A DNA stretch of 64,000 nt from Oscillospiraceae bacterium (GCA_015063805.1 SVTK01000015.1:1-64000), one strand, 5' to 3'. Counted from the stretch's first letter, positions 33,465 to 42,873 are shown. Made by a program: numbers and translations. The notes: a model not told the origin generated them from the letters alone.

Positions 33465-35171
33465 TTGAAAATGATCAACAACCTCAAGGGTGCCAAACCG
33501 CCAAAGATTATTACCGATCTGCGGCATCTCGTACTGTCCAGTGCGGAAAAGTTTGGTGATCAGTACCTTTACAAGTACAAAGTTGGCGACAGCTTCGTTG
33601 AATACTCCTATAAACAGCTTTGGGAAGAAATGAATGCCTTTGGTACCGCTCTGGCACAGCACGGTCTCATGGGCCGTCCTGTTGCGGTCATGGGCGACAC
33701 CCATCCCCATTACATCTGTACCTATTTTGCCACTGTCAACGGCGGCGGCTACATCGTGCCCATTGACAAGGACCTTGCCATCGAACAGATCGTTGGGTTT
33801 CTTGAACTGGCAGAAGTAGAGGCTGTGGTTTATACTTCCGCGCTGAACGGAAAAATCGCTGCCTGTGCCGATCAGCTCCCCCGCGTTCAGGCTTTCATCC
33901 CGATTCATCCCGAAACCGAAACCGTCATCACCGATAAGACCATTCCCTTCTCCGCTCTGCTGGAGGAAGGAAAGCAGGCTTTGGCCAACGGTGTCACCAC
34001 TTACCTCGACTACGAGATTGAGATGGAAAAGATGGCTGCTCTGCTCTTCACTTCGGGCACCACGGGCACCAGCAAGGGCGTCATGCTCTCTCACAAGAAC
34101 CTGACTGCCGCCACCAATGCTTCCTGCCTGTCCATGTCTTATGACGACAACAACTACTTTGTTTCGGTTCTTCCCCCGCACCATTCCTACGAAATGACCT
34201 GCGGACACCTGGCCATGATCAACATTGGCGGCCATGTGCTCATCAATGACTCCCTCAAGCACGTCATGCGCAACTTCAAGGAAGGTGCCCCCAATGCCTT
34301 GGCGCTGGTTCCCCTGTATGTGGAAACCATGCACAGAAAGATCTGGGACACCGTGCGCAAGAACGGCATGGAGAAGCGACTCCGCACCGGTATGAAGATC
34401 AGCAGCGCTCTTCTGGCGCTTGGCATCGACCGCCGCCGTCAAATCTTCAGCCAGGTTCTTGAGGCCTTCGGCGGCGAGCTGAAGAGTATCGTCTGCGGCG
34501 GCGCTCCCCTCTCCCCCCAGCTGATCAAGGACTTCTACGCCTTCGGCGTGACCGTTCTGGAGGGCTACGGCATCACCGAATGTGCTCCTCTGGTAGCGGT
34601 TAACTCCCCCGGCAAGATTCGTTTCCATTCGGTAGGTACTCCCGTCCGCGGCTGTCAGGTCAAGATCGACAAGACAGAGGAAGAGGAGACCGGTGAGATT
34701 CTGGTCAAGGGCGACAACGTGATGATGGGCTACTACCGCAATCCCGAAGCCACCGCCGAGGCCTTCACCGAGGATGGCTGGTTCCGCACCGGCGACATCG
34801 GTTACATGGACAAGGACGGCTACATCTACATCACCGGCCGCAAGAAAAATGTCATTATTCTTTCCAACGGCAAGAATGTCTTCCCCGAAGAGCTGGAAGA
34901 ATATCTGATGCCCCTGGATTCCATTGAAGAGGTTGTGGTGCTTGCCCGTGAGAACGAGAACAAGGACCTGACGATCACCGCACTCATCGTGCCCAACGCC
35001 GAGTACTTCGGTGAAAAGAGCAAGGAAGAGATCTACGCGCAGATCAAGGCTGAAGTAAACGAGATCAACAAAAAGCTCCCCTCCTTCAAGCAAATCCGCG
35101 AGATCGAGCTTCGTGAGGAAAAATTTGAACGCAACACCTCCCGCAAGATCCAGCGCTTCAAAGTAAAATAA
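33465..35171 (+). CDS. AMP-forming acyl-CoA/acyl-ACP synthetase
   Basis: A 568-residue ANL-superfamily ligase activating a carboxylic (fatty) acid as acyl-AMP and passing it to CoA or, given the neighbour, to the acyl carrier protein. Motifs: P-loop LLFTSGTTGTSKGVMLSH, GYGITECAPLV, and GWFRTGDIGYMDKDGYIYITGRKKN; it ends with ERNTSRKIQRFKV carrying the catalytic Lys. AAGGAGGG lies 11 bases before TTG 33465 and 17 before ATG 33471; both starts are possible and differ by two residues. The ACP gene follows 86 bases downstream without an obvious promoter. Confidence 0.92.
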   Translation: MKMINNLKGAKPPKIITDLRHLVLSSAEKFGDQYLYKYKVGDSFVEYSYKQLWEEMNAFGTALAQHGLMGRPVAVMGDTHPHYICTYFATVNGGGYIVPIDKDLAIEQIVGFLELAEVEAVVYTSALNGKIAACADQLPRVQAFIPIHPETETVITDKTIPFSALLEEGKQALANGVTTYLDYEIEMEKMAALLFTSGTTGTSKGVMLSHKNLTAATNASCLSMSYDDNNYFVSVLPPHHSYEMTCGHLAMINIGGHVLINDSLKHVMRNFKEGAPNALALVPLYVETMHRKIWDTVRKNGMEKRLRTGMKISSALLALGIDRRRQIFSQVLEAFGGELKSIVCGGAPLSPQLIKDFYAFGVTVLEGYGITECAPLVAVNSPGKIRFHSVGTPVRGCQVKIDKTEEEETGEILVKGDNVMMGYYRNPEATAEAFTEDGWFRTGDIGYMDKDGYIYITGRKKNVIILSNGKNVFPEELEEYLMPLDSIEEVVVLARENENKDLTITALIVPNAEYFGEKSKEEIYAQIKAEVNEINKKLPSFKQIREIELREEKFERNTSRKIQRFKVK

Positions 35172-35257
35172 TTCTGCCCCCGGGCAGCCCCCATGACGGA
35201 TGATGCCGGGGCGCATCCGCTCATGTAATCCACGCCACCGGAGAAAGAGGACTTATC

Positions 35258-35482
35258 ATGTTTGAACAGATCAAAACTTTGCTGATGGACGAAATGCAGA
35301 TCGATGCAGAAGATATCACCATGGAGGCCGAGCTGACCAAGGATCTCGGCATCAACTCCATCGAACTGGCCGACCTGGTCATGCTCTGCGAGGAGCGCTT
35401 CAACATTGAGATCAACGATGAAGACATTCATAAGCTGATCTCGGTGGGCGACGTGGTCAAATACCTCGAAGCTAAAGCGTAA
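35258..35482 (+). CDS. acyl carrier protein
   Basis: A 74-residue acidic helical carrier. The 4'-phosphopantetheine attachment Ser lies in DLGINSIELADLV; the residue before it is Asn where FASII AcpP has Asp (DSL), pointing to a specialised carrier rather than the housekeeping one. Pairing with the acyl-activating enzyme just upstream suggests direct loading of this ACP for lipid remodelling or a secondary acylation pathway; this is inference from gene order. GAGAAAGAGG precedes the ATG, and a strong terminator follows at 35499. Confidence 0.92.
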   Translation: MFEQIKTLLMDEMQIDAEDITMEAELTKDLGINSIELADLVMLCEERFNIEINDEDIHKLISVGDVVKYLEAKA

Positions 35483-35498
35483 GCCGCAACTGCTGTCC

Positions 35499-35537
35499 AA
35501 AATGTGTGCCGCACGGTCTGTGCGGCACACATTTTTT
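35499..35537 (+). terminator. terminator after the ACP gene
   Basis: Perfect 16-bp stem (arms 35499-35514 and 35520-35535), loop GGTCT, with T6 overlapping the right arm. Confidence 0.9.
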
Positions 35538-35621
35538 CTCACGGAAAAAGTTCTCATTTCCGGGAACAAAACCGTTTTTTTCCCGTCTTTAATTACAAGT
35601 CCGCATGAAAGGAAGGTAATG

Positions 35622-36842
35622 ATGATGAAACGAATTCTCGCACTGCTCCTGCTTTCGGCTGTTTTCTGCAGCTGTATGACGATCAGCGCCTCCACCGACC
35701 TGATGGAGGGCATTCTGCCCGAGCAGGTCGAAAAGGCAGCGTCGGAGTCCTCGGATGCCGCGTCCATGGCAGACCTTGCCCTGACTCTGCTGGGCGAACG
35801 GGAGCTTGACCGGGAAAATACCCTGATCTCTCCCTTATCCCTCTTTGCCGCCCTGGGAATGACCGCCAACGGCGCCGCAGGTGAGACGCTGGCGCAGATG
35901 GAAGCAGTTCTAGGAATGCCGGCAGACCGGCTCAATGCCGTGATGGCCGCTCTTCCCCGTGACGGAGGGAAGACCCTGCACATGGCAAACGGCATCTGGT
36001 TCCGCAACATTGATCTTACCGTTTCCCCGAACTTCCTGCAAACCAATGCCAATTTCTACGGTGCCGCGGCACGCCAGGCCATCATGGACGACTCTACCCG
36101 CCGGGAGATCAACGCCTTCATCGAAAAGCAAACCGATGGTATGATCCGGGATATGCTGGAGGAGGGCACCATTGACCACAACACCGTCATGTGCCTGATC
36201 AATGCTCTCACCTTTGAGGCGGAGTGGGCCAAGATGTACGAGAAACATCAGGTCTCCGCCGACAAGTTCACCTTGACCGACGGCACTTCGGTCAAGGCGG
36301 AGTATATGTACAGCGATGAGAACGTCTACCTTGAGGACGAAAACGCTGTGGGTTTTGTCAAATACTACCGGGACCGGGACTATGCCTTTGTCGCCATCCT
36401 CCCCCGTGAGGGGCTTTCCCTCTCGGATTATCTCGCCTCCCTTGACGGAGAGTCGCTGATCGCCATGCTGGAAAATCCCCAGTCCGCCGCGGTACAGGCC
36501 GCCCTGCCCAAGTTCAGCTACGACGATACCATGGATATGTCCGATGCGTTGAAAAACGCCGGAATGAAGGATGCCTTTGACGATTCCCGCGCCGACTTCT
36601 CCCGCATGGGGCAGAGTCACCGGGGACGGATCTTCGTGCGCTTCGTTCTGCAGAAAACCTTTATCTCCGTTGCCGAGCGGGGCACCCGTGCCGGAGCCGC
36701 CACGGTGGTATCCATGGCCGACAAGAGTGCATCTATCCACCAGCCCAAGCAGGTCTACCTCACCCGCCCCTTCCTGTATCTGATCATCGATACCCAAACA
36801 AACCTCCCCGTTTTCATGGGTACCGTTGCAAATCCCGCCTGA
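35622..36842 (+). CDS. secreted serpin (serine protease inhibitor)
   Basis: A 406-residue serpin with an N-terminal signal sequence (MMKRILALLLLSAVFCSC...), possibly lipid-modified. The serpin core starts with NTLISPLSLFAALGMTANGAAGET. The reactive-centre hinge ERGTRAGAATVVS is close to the inhibitory consensus EEGTEAAAAT, and RPFLYLI with PVFMGTV forms the usual C-terminal strands. Counting 17 residues from the hinge Glu gives P1 Lys and P1' Ser (ADK|SAS), a trypsin-like target preference. Three successive ATGs (35619, 35622, 35625) follow AAAGGAAGG; the middle one is reported. The gene is probably monocistronic, preceded by the ACP terminator. Confidence 0.93.
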   Translation: MMKRILALLLLSAVFCSCMTISASTDLMEGILPEQVEKAASESSDAASMADLALTLLGERELDRENTLISPLSLFAALGMTANGAAGETLAQMEAVLGMPADRLNAVMAALPRDGGKTLHMANGIWFRNIDLTVSPNFLQTNANFYGAAARQAIMDDSTRREINAFIEKQTDGMIRDMLEEGTIDHNTVMCLINALTFEAEWAKMYEKHQVSADKFTLTDGTSVKAEYMYSDENVYLEDENAVGFVKYYRDRDYAFVAILPREGLSLSDYLASLDGESLIAMLENPQSAAVQAALPKFSYDDTMDMSDALKNAGMKDAFDDSRADFSRMGQSHRGRIFVRFVLQKTFISVAERGTRAGAATVVSMADKSASIHQPKQVYLTRPFLYLIIDTQTNLPVFMGTVANPA

Positions 36843-36938
36843 CCGAGTTTGCAATTTGTTCACACACTCGGGACGGAAATATGTTAAAATAAACACAAAG
36901 CCGGGCTGATCCGGCGAAAGAAAGGATGGACAATACCC

Positions 36939-38087
36939 ATGGCAAACCGTTTTGTGCTCAATGAAACCTCTTACCACGGCGCAGGTGCGATCAATGCAAT
37001 TCCTGCCGAGATCCAGGGACGCGGCTTCAAAAAAGCCCTCGTCGCCTCCGACCCCGATCTGATCAAGTTCGGCGTGACCAAGAAGGTCACCGATGTCCTT
37101 GACGGGGCCGGCATTGCCTACACCCTCTTCTCCGAGATCAAGCCCAATCCCACCATCGAGAACGTACAGGCCGGTGTCGCCGCATACAAGGCTGCCGGAG
37201 CTGACTGCATCGTTGCCATCGGCGGCGGCTCCTCCATGGACACCGCAAAGGCTGTGGGCATCATCATCAACAACCCCGAGTTCGCCGATGTGCGTTCCCT
37301 GGAGGGCGTTGCTCCCACCAAGAACAAGTGCGTTCCCATTATCGCTGTTCCCACAACCGCCGGTACTGCCGCTGAAGTCACCATCAACTACGTCATCACC
37401 GACGTGGAAAAGAACCGCAAGATGGTGTGCGTCGACGTGCATGACATTCCCGTGGTTGCAGTGGTTGACCCCGATATGATGTCCACCATGCCCCGCGGCC
37501 TCACCGCCGCCACCGGTATGGATGCCCTGACCCACGCCATCGAGGGTTACATCACCCTGGGGGCATGGGAGCTGTCGGATATGTTCCACCTGAAGGCCAT
37601 CGAGATCATTGCCCGCTCCCTGCGGGGTGCGGTGGACAACACCGCTGAGGGCCGCGCCGATATGGCGCTGGGCCAGTATGTGGCCGGCATGGGCTTCTCC
37701 AACGTGGGCCTTGGCATCGTGCACTCCATGGCACATCCTCTGGGTGCCCTGTATGACACTCCCCACGGTGTGGCCAACGCCATCATCCTGCCCACCGTTA
37801 TGGCTTACAATGCACCCGCTACCGGTGAAAAGTATCGCGAAATCGCCCGCGCAATGGGTGTTGTCGGCGTAGACAGCATGAGTGTTGAGGAATATCGCGC
37901 CGCCGCCATCGAGGCAGTGAAGCAGCTCTCCGCCGATGTGGGCATTCCCGCCGACCTCAAGGATATTGTCAAGGCAGAGGATATCCCCTTCCTGGCACAG
38001 TCGGCTTACGACGATGCCTGCCGTCCCGGCAATCCCCGCGAGACCAGCGTGGAGGAGATCACCGCCCTCTATCAGTCTCTGATGTAA
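36939..38087 (+). CDS. fucO: iron-dependent lactaldehyde reductase / 1,2-propanediol dehydrogenase
   Basis: A 382-residue group III Fe-dependent alcohol dehydrogenase with strong end-to-end similarity to E. coli FucO: the start MANRFVLNET, NNPEFADVRSLEG, PTTAGTAAEVTINYVITD and GQYVAGMGFSNVGLG. It reduces lactaldehyde to 1,2-propanediol with NADH, or works on related alcohols. The NAD motif is GGGSSMDTAK; metal ligands are the Asp and His of GMDALTHAIEGY and the two His of MAHPLGALYDTPHG. AGAAAGGA lies before the ATG. No fucose or rhamnose genes adjoin, so it probably serves general fermentation. Confidence 0.94.
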   Translation: MANRFVLNETSYHGAGAINAIPAEIQGRGFKKALVASDPDLIKFGVTKKVTDVLDGAGIAYTLFSEIKPNPTIENVQAGVAAYKAAGADCIVAIGGGSSMDTAKAVGIIINNPEFADVRSLEGVAPTKNKCVPIIAVPTTAGTAAEVTINYVITDVEKNRKMVCVDVHDIPVVAVVDPDMMSTMPRGLTAATGMDALTHAIEGYITLGAWELSDMFHLKAIEIIARSLRGAVDNTAEGRADMALGQYVAGMGFSNVGLGIVHSMAHPLGALYDTPHGVANAIILPTVMAYNAPATGEKYREIARAMGVVGVDSMSVEEYRAAAIEAVKQLSADVGIPADLKDIVKAEDIPFLAQSAYDDACRPGNPRETSVEEITALYQSLM

Positions 38088-38098
38088 TTTCGACACAC

Positions 38099-38134
38099 AA
38101 AAAAAGTGCCGCGCAGCTGCGCGGCACTTTTTTT
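38099..38134. terminator. bidirectional terminator between fucO and the dehydratase gene
   Basis: Perfect stem of 16 bp (AAAAAAAGTGCCGCGC and complement) around AGCT, with A- and T-runs at the ends, between convergent genes. Confidence 0.9.
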
Positions 38135-38146
38135 GTTTTTGGAAGA

Positions 38147-39421
38147 TTACTTGGTTTCCGCAGTATCTTTCACTTCAGCCAGGTTCTCCTTGGCATTGGC
38201 CAGCATCAGCTTGATGCGGTTTTCCTGGTTGATGCGGGTGGCACCGGGGTCATAGTCGATGGCCACAATGTTCACCCCGGGATTGCGGGATTTGATGGGC
38301 TTCATCATCCCCTTCCCCACGATATGGTTGGGCAGGCAGCCGAAGGGCTGAGTGCAGACGATATTCCGCACATCCCCCTCGATGAGCTCCAGCATCTCGG
38401 CGGTAAGCAGCCAGCCCTCTCCCATTTTCACCCCGACATTGAGGTAGTCCCGGGTGAGGGTGCAGGTATGCCGGAAGGATCCGGGGGGCGTGAAGCGGCT
38501 CTCTTCCCGCACAATGCGGATGAGATCCTCCTGCTTCCCGGTGAGGATACGGTAGGCCAGGCGATAGATGGGTGCGATGAGCTTGCTGCGTCCGTAGAGT
38601 TCCCGATCCACCAGGGTGTTGTATACACAGTAAAGAGCAAAATCAGTCAGGCCCGGCACCACAACCTCCGCCCCTTCGGACAGGAGGAAGTCCTCCAGAT
38701 TATTGTTGCCGAGGGGAGAATACTTCACAAAAATCTCGCCCACGATACCCACTTTGACCCGCTGCTCTTCCCTGCACTCGATAGCGGAAAAGTCCCGCAG
38801 GATGGCGCGGTAGTTCTCTTTGACCCGGCGGTAGTTGATCCGCCGCTCGCTTTGCTCCTTCACCAGACGGTCTGTCCAGGCAAGGGCCAGGGCCTCGCTC
38901 TCGCCAGCCTTGATCTCGTAGGGCTGGCACTGGTTTTTGAGCAGCATCAGCAGGTCACCGTAAAGGACACCGTAGGCCATGCGGTGAAGCATGGGCAGGG
39001 TCAGCTTGAAACCCGAGTCCTTCTCCAGCCCCGCAATATTGAAAGAGAGGACGGGCACGTAGTCGAAGCCCGCCTTGATGAGGGCCTTGCGAAGCAGAGA
39101 GATGTAATTGGAAGCGCGGCATCCGCCTCCCGTTTGCGAAATCATCAGCGCGACTTTATGCGGGTCGTACTTTCCCGACTGCAGGGCATCGATAAACTGT
39201 CCGATGACCAAGATCGCGGGATAGCAGGTGTCGTTGTGCACATACTTCACGCCGGTTTCGGCGATGTGGGGGCCTGAGGTTTCCAGCAGCTCGGCACGGT
39301 AGCCATACAATCCCATGATTTTGATGATGAATCGGAAGTGCATGGGCAGCATGGTGGGCACGAGGATGGTATAGGTTTTGCGCATTTCCTCGGTAAAGCG
39401 CGGGTAGGTTGTCTCAGCCAT
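38147..39421 (-). CDS. 2-hydroxyacyl-CoA dehydratase D-subunit-like protein
   Basis: A 424-residue protein of the HgdB-like 2-hydroxyacyl-CoA dehydratase family. Cys-bearing stretches NDTCYPAILVIGQF, GGGCRASNYISLLRKAL, and CTQPFGCLPNHIVGKG near the C-terminus are candidate Fe-S ligands. In many clostridia this part is the C-terminal third of a single ~1400-residue activase/dehydratase; here it is separate. Its start overlaps the end of the 997-residue activase gene by 8 bases, so the two are coupled and probably form one complex. The substrate is unknown: related proteins dehydrate hydroxyglutaryl- or lactoyl-type CoA esters by a radical route, but the activity of this subgroup is unproven. 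Confidence 0.85.
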   Translation of the reverse strand: MAETTYPRFTEEMRKTYTILVPTMLPMHFRFIIKIMGLYGYRAELLETSGPHIAETGVKYVHNDTCYPAILVIGQFIDALQSGKYDPHKVALMISQTGGGCRASNYISLLRKALIKAGFDYVPVLSFNIAGLEKDSGFKLTLPMLHRMAYGVLYGDLLMLLKNQCQPYEIKAGESEALALAWTDRLVKEQSERRINYRRVKENYRAILRDFSAIECREEQRVKVGIVGEIFVKYSPLGNNNLEDFLLSEGAEVVVPGLTDFALYCVYNTLVDRELYGRSKLIAPIYRLAYRILTGKQEDLIRIVREESRFTPPGSFRHTCTLTRDYLNVGVKMGEGWLLTAEMLELIEGDVRNIVCTQPFGCLPNHIVGKGMMKPIKSRNPGVNIVAIDYDPGATRINQENRIKLMLANAKENLAEVKDTAETK

Positions 39422-42407
39422 GATTTTCCTCCGTTTCCCGTTTATCCAGGGCGCCCAGCAGGCTGCGCAGACGAATCTTCACAGCGCCGAGGTTAGTGAT
39501 CTCGTCAATCTTGATTTGCGTATAAAGCTTCCCCGCCCGCTCCAGGATGGCACGGACCTCATCGGTGGTAATGGCATCAATGCCGCAGCCAAAGGACACC
39601 AGCTGGACAAGCTCCACGTCCCGATTCTGGGCCGCAAATTCTGCGGCGGCGTAAAGGCGGGCGTGATAGGTCCACTGGTTGAGCACGTCCACCTGCACCG
39701 GGGACCGGGGCAGAACCAGGCTATCCTCGGTGAGGACCACAAACCCCAGGGAAGCGGCCAGCCGGTCGATGCCATGGCCGATCTCAGGGTCGATGTGATA
39801 GGGCCGCCCTGCCAGGATCATCACCCGCAGGCCACGGGCACGGGCATAGGCAAGGGCGCAGGCCCCTTCCCTGCGCACATCCCGCATATAGGATTCATAA
39901 GCGGCGAAGCCGGATTTGACCGCAGCGCGTATCTCCCGCATGGGGATAGATTCAAGCTCTGCTGCGAAGAAACGGTGCAGCTCACGGGCAAGCTCACGGG
40001 GTTTGTTGATATTGAGATAAGGATAGAGGAATTTCGTCCCCGAAAGGGAGTCCACATTCCCCGCCAGCAGCTCGGAATAATAGGCCACCACCGGGCAGTT
40101 GTAGTGATTGTCCCCCTGCCCTTCGTCCACGTTGTAGGTCAGGCAGGGATAGAAAATGGCATCCACCCCCTCCTCCAGCAGCTTCTCCACATGGCCGTGC
40201 ATCAGCTTGGCCGGGTAGCAGGCGGTGTCGGAGGGAATGCTGTACTGTCCGGCTGCATAGATGTCCCGGGTGGAAGGACCGGAGAGAATAACCTCATATC
40301 CCAGCGCCGTGAAAATCCCGTGCCAAAGGGGTGCCAGCTCATAAATCCCCAGGGCGCGGGGGATGCCGATGCGCCCCCGCTTGCCCTTGACGGGGCGCAG
40401 CGCCGAGATCTTCTCCCGTTTGAACTGGTGCAGGTTGGGCAGTGTTTCCACGGCGGCTTTCCCGTCCAGGCCCCCTTTTTCGCACTTGTTCCCTGAGATG
40501 AACTTCTCTCCGTTGGGGAAATGGTTGACGGTAAGATGGCACTGGTTGGTACAGCCACGGCAGACCGCCGAGCGGGAGGTATGGGTAAAGGATGCAATGG
40601 CCTCTTCGTCAAGCAATTCCGACTTGGAAAGCCCCAGGGCCCTTGCGTGGAGGGCGGCGCCGTATGCCCCCATCAGCCCTGCAATGGCGGGACGGATGAC
40701 CTGGCACCCCAGCTCCCGCTCGAAGCTGCGCAGAACGGCATCGTTGTAGAAGGTCCCCCCCTGCACCACGATATGCCGTCCCAGCTCCTCGGGGGAAGCG
40801 GCGCGAATGACTTTATAGAGCGCATTTTTCACCACGCTCATGGACAGGCCGGCGGAGATATCTCCCACACCTGCTCCGTCCTTTTGGGCCTGTTTTACCG
40901 AGGAATTCATAAACACCGTGCATCGGCTTCCCAGCTCCACCGGTGCGGCGGCGAAAAGTCCAAGGCGGGAGAATTCCTCTACGTTGTAGCCCATGGAGCG
41001 GGCAAAGGTTTCAATGAAGGAGCCGCATCCCGAGGAGCAGGCCTCGTTGAGCATAATGCTGTCAATGGCCCCGCCCCGGATTTGGAAGCACTTAATGTCC
41101 TGTCCCCCGATATCCAGGATAAAATCCACCTCGGGCAGGAAATCTGCCGCCGCGGTATAATGGGCCATGGTTTCCACCAGCCCGGCATCCACGTGGAAGG
41201 CATGGCGGATCAGCTCCTCACCGTACCCCGTCACCGCAGACCCCCGGATCGTCACCCGGTCGCCGCACAGGCGGTAGATCTTTGCCATCTGGTGACGCAC
41301 CACCGTTACCGGGTCGCCTTCGTTGGAGTTATAATATGTATAGAGGATCTTTTTATCGGCCGAGAGCAGCACCAGCTTTGTGGTGGTGGAGCCGCAGTCG
41401 ATGCCCAGGTAAGCATCTCCGCAATAGTCAGCGGGATCAGCTGTGGGCACAGTGGCTTTGGCATGGCGGGCGCGGAAAGCCTCGTATTCCGCTTCGTCGG
41501 CAAAGAGGGGCTCGGCGTGGGAAACGGGGCTGTCGCTTTGCTCGGCGGCACGGCCGATGGCCTCCAGTAGAGCCTCGAAGGCGATCTCCTCCCTCTCTCC
41601 CGCCTGTCGGTCGGCGTAGATTGCAGCCCCCAATGCCACGGCATAAAGGCCGTATTCGGGGAATACCGCTTCTCCCCGGGTGCCGTCAAGGCCGAGGGTC
41701 TCCACAAACCGCGCACGAAGGCCGCGGTTATAGTAGAGCGGACCGCCCAGGAAGACCACCTTCCCTTCAATCCGCCGTCCCTGGGCCAGACCCGCCACCG
41801 TTTGATTTACCACGGCCTGATAGATACTGGCCGCAATGTCGGCTTTGGCAGCCCCCTGATTGAGCAGGGGCTGGATGTCGGTTTTTGCAAACACCCCGCA
41901 GCGGGAAGCAATGGGATAGATCCGTCGGTGGGCGAGGCTGAGGGCATCCAGCTCGTCGGGGGTGACATTGAGCAGGGTTGCCATCTGATCGATGAATGCC
42001 CCCGTCCCGCCGGCGCAGGAACCGTTCATGCGCTCATCGGTTCCCCCGGCAAAAAAGATGACCTTCGCATCCTCTCCCCCCAGTTCCACCACAGAAGCGG
42101 CATCGGGGATGAGGCGGCGCACCGTTTCACAGGTGGCAAACACCTCCTGCACAAAGGGCAGGTTTGCCGCCCGGGCCAGGCCGAGTCCGGCAGAACCGGA
42201 AATCGAGATCACCAGGCGTTTGCCAGTCAGCCGGTCACGGAGGCCCTCCAAAAGCTCCAGGGTCTTCTGCCGCACCTGAGAGAAGTGGCGGGCATAGCAG
42301 GAAAAGACCGGTCTTCCCCCCTCCAGCAGAAACAACTTTGCCGTGGTGGAGCCGATGTCGATTCCAAGAGCATATTCGTGTGTCTGTTGAATTTGCATAT
42401 TATCCAT
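39414..42407 (-). CDS. tandem BadF/HgdC-type acyl-CoA dehydratase activase with DUF2229
   Basis: A 997-residue protein with two ASKHA activase domains followed by DUF2229. Domain 1 (~15-280) shows LGIDIGSTTAKLFLL, GGEDAKVIFF, the Cys motif GSCAGGTGAFIDQM and SRCGVFAKTDIQ. Domain 2 (~325-590) shows LGIDCGSTTTKLVLL, GGQDIKCF, NEACSSGCGSFIETF and SRCTVFMNSS. Both retain the Cys pair that holds the [4Fe-4S] cluster in HgdC-type activases. Residues ~650-990 are DUF2229 with further Cys. Activases use ATP to push an electron into the dehydratase. The ATG at 42407 overlaps the marR stop and has GGAAGGG before it. Confidence 0.9.
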   Translation of the reverse strand: MDNMQIQQTHEYALGIDIGSTTAKLFLLEGGRPVFSCYARHFSQVRQKTLELLEGLRDRLTGKRLVISISGSAGLGLARAANLPFVQEVFATCETVRRLIPDAASVVELGGEDAKVIFFAGGTDERMNGSCAGGTGAFIDQMATLLNVTPDELDALSLAHRRIYPIASRCGVFAKTDIQPLLNQGAAKADIAASIYQAVVNQTVAGLAQGRRIEGKVVFLGGPLYYNRGLRARFVETLGLDGTRGEAVFPEYGLYAVALGAAIYADRQAGEREEIAFEALLEAIGRAAEQSDSPVSHAEPLFADEAEYEAFRARHAKATVPTADPADYCGDAYLGIDCGSTTTKLVLLSADKKILYTYYNSNEGDPVTVVRHQMAKIYRLCGDRVTIRGSAVTGYGEELIRHAFHVDAGLVETMAHYTAAADFLPEVDFILDIGGQDIKCFQIRGGAIDSIMLNEACSSGCGSFIETFARSMGYNVEEFSRLGLFAAAPVELGSRCTVFMNSSVKQAQKDGAGVGDISAGLSMSVVKNALYKVIRAASPEELGRHIVVQGGTFYNDAVLRSFERELGCQVIRPAIAGLMGAYGAALHARALGLSKSELLDEEAIASFTHTSRSAVCRGCTNQCHLTVNHFPNGEKFISGNKCEKGGLDGKAAVETLPNLHQFKREKISALRPVKGKRGRIGIPRALGIYELAPLWHGIFTALGYEVILSGPSTRDIYAAGQYSIPSDTACYPAKLMHGHVEKLLEEGVDAIFYPCLTYNVDEGQGDNHYNCPVVAYYSELLAGNVDSLSGTKFLYPYLNINKPRELARELHRFFAAELESIPMREIRAAVKSGFAAYESYMRDVRREGACALAYARARGLRVMILAGRPYHIDPEIGHGIDRLAASLGFVVLTEDSLVLPRSPVQVDVLNQWTYHARLYAAAEFAAQNRDVELVQLVSFGCGIDAITTDEVRAILERAGKLYTQIKIDEITNLGAVKIRLRSLLGALDKRETEENHG

Positions 42408-42873
42408 GAAGTTTCCCTTCCTGGCCGTCTGCAGCGGTGTCGCCGCCTGCGGACTCCATCTGCTCAGCAATGTCTAAAATCCGGGTAAGAATGCGAAGTC
42501 CCTCGCGGGCATCGTCCTCACCCAGGCGGTCAATAATCTCGGCGATGTAGTGGTGCATCTCCCCGCGGCGGGCTTCCACCAGTCCGCGTCCTGCGGGGGT
42601 GATGCAGACAAGGATCTTTCGGCGGTCATCGGTATCCATCCGCCGCTCAATCTGCCCCTTGCTCTCAAGCCGCTTCAGCACCGCCGCAACCCGCGCCGAG
42701 CTGGCATCCAGAATCTGACACAGCTCCCCGGGCTGAACCGGCTCCTGCTGTTGATAAAGATAACTTAAAATACGCATCTCCCCCTTGGTAAAGCTGCCGT
42801 ACAGCCTGGGCCGCCCCAGCTTCATCAAAAGGGAAAAACGCTGAATAAACAGATTAGTAAAGCCTTCCTTCAT
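42400..42873 (-). CDS. MarR-family transcriptional regulator
   Basis: A 157-residue winged-helix dimer regulator. The DNA-binding part reads TKGEMRILSYLYQQQEPVQPGELCQILDASSARVAAVLKRLE (~32-73), followed by the wing IERRMDTDDRRKILV. The ATG at 42873 has GGGAGG at 6 bases; the ATG two codons upstream overlaps that site. It is the first gene of an operon with the activase and dehydratase genes, and two palindromic boxes overlap its promoter, so it very likely represses its own operon until an acid or acyl-CoA ligand is present. Confidence 0.92.
   Translation of the reverse strand: MKEGFTNLFIQRFSLLMKLGRPRLYGSFTKGEMRILSYLYQQQEPVQPGELCQILDASSARVAAVLKRLESKGQIERRMDTDDRRKILVCITPAGRGLVEARRGEMHHYIAEIIDRLGEDDAREGLRILTRILDIAEQMESAGGDTAADGQEGKLHG

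Noticed and set aside
33405..35216. A 603-codon open frame antisense to the acyl-CoA synthetase gene
   Set aside because: Shadow frame without motifs or a ribosome site, opposite a textbook ANL enzyme.
35910..38096. A 728-codon open frame antisense to the serpin and fucO genes
   Set aside because: Composition is that of a reverse-strand shadow (His/Gly/Val-rich) and there is no ribosome site; both forward genes have clear families and starts.
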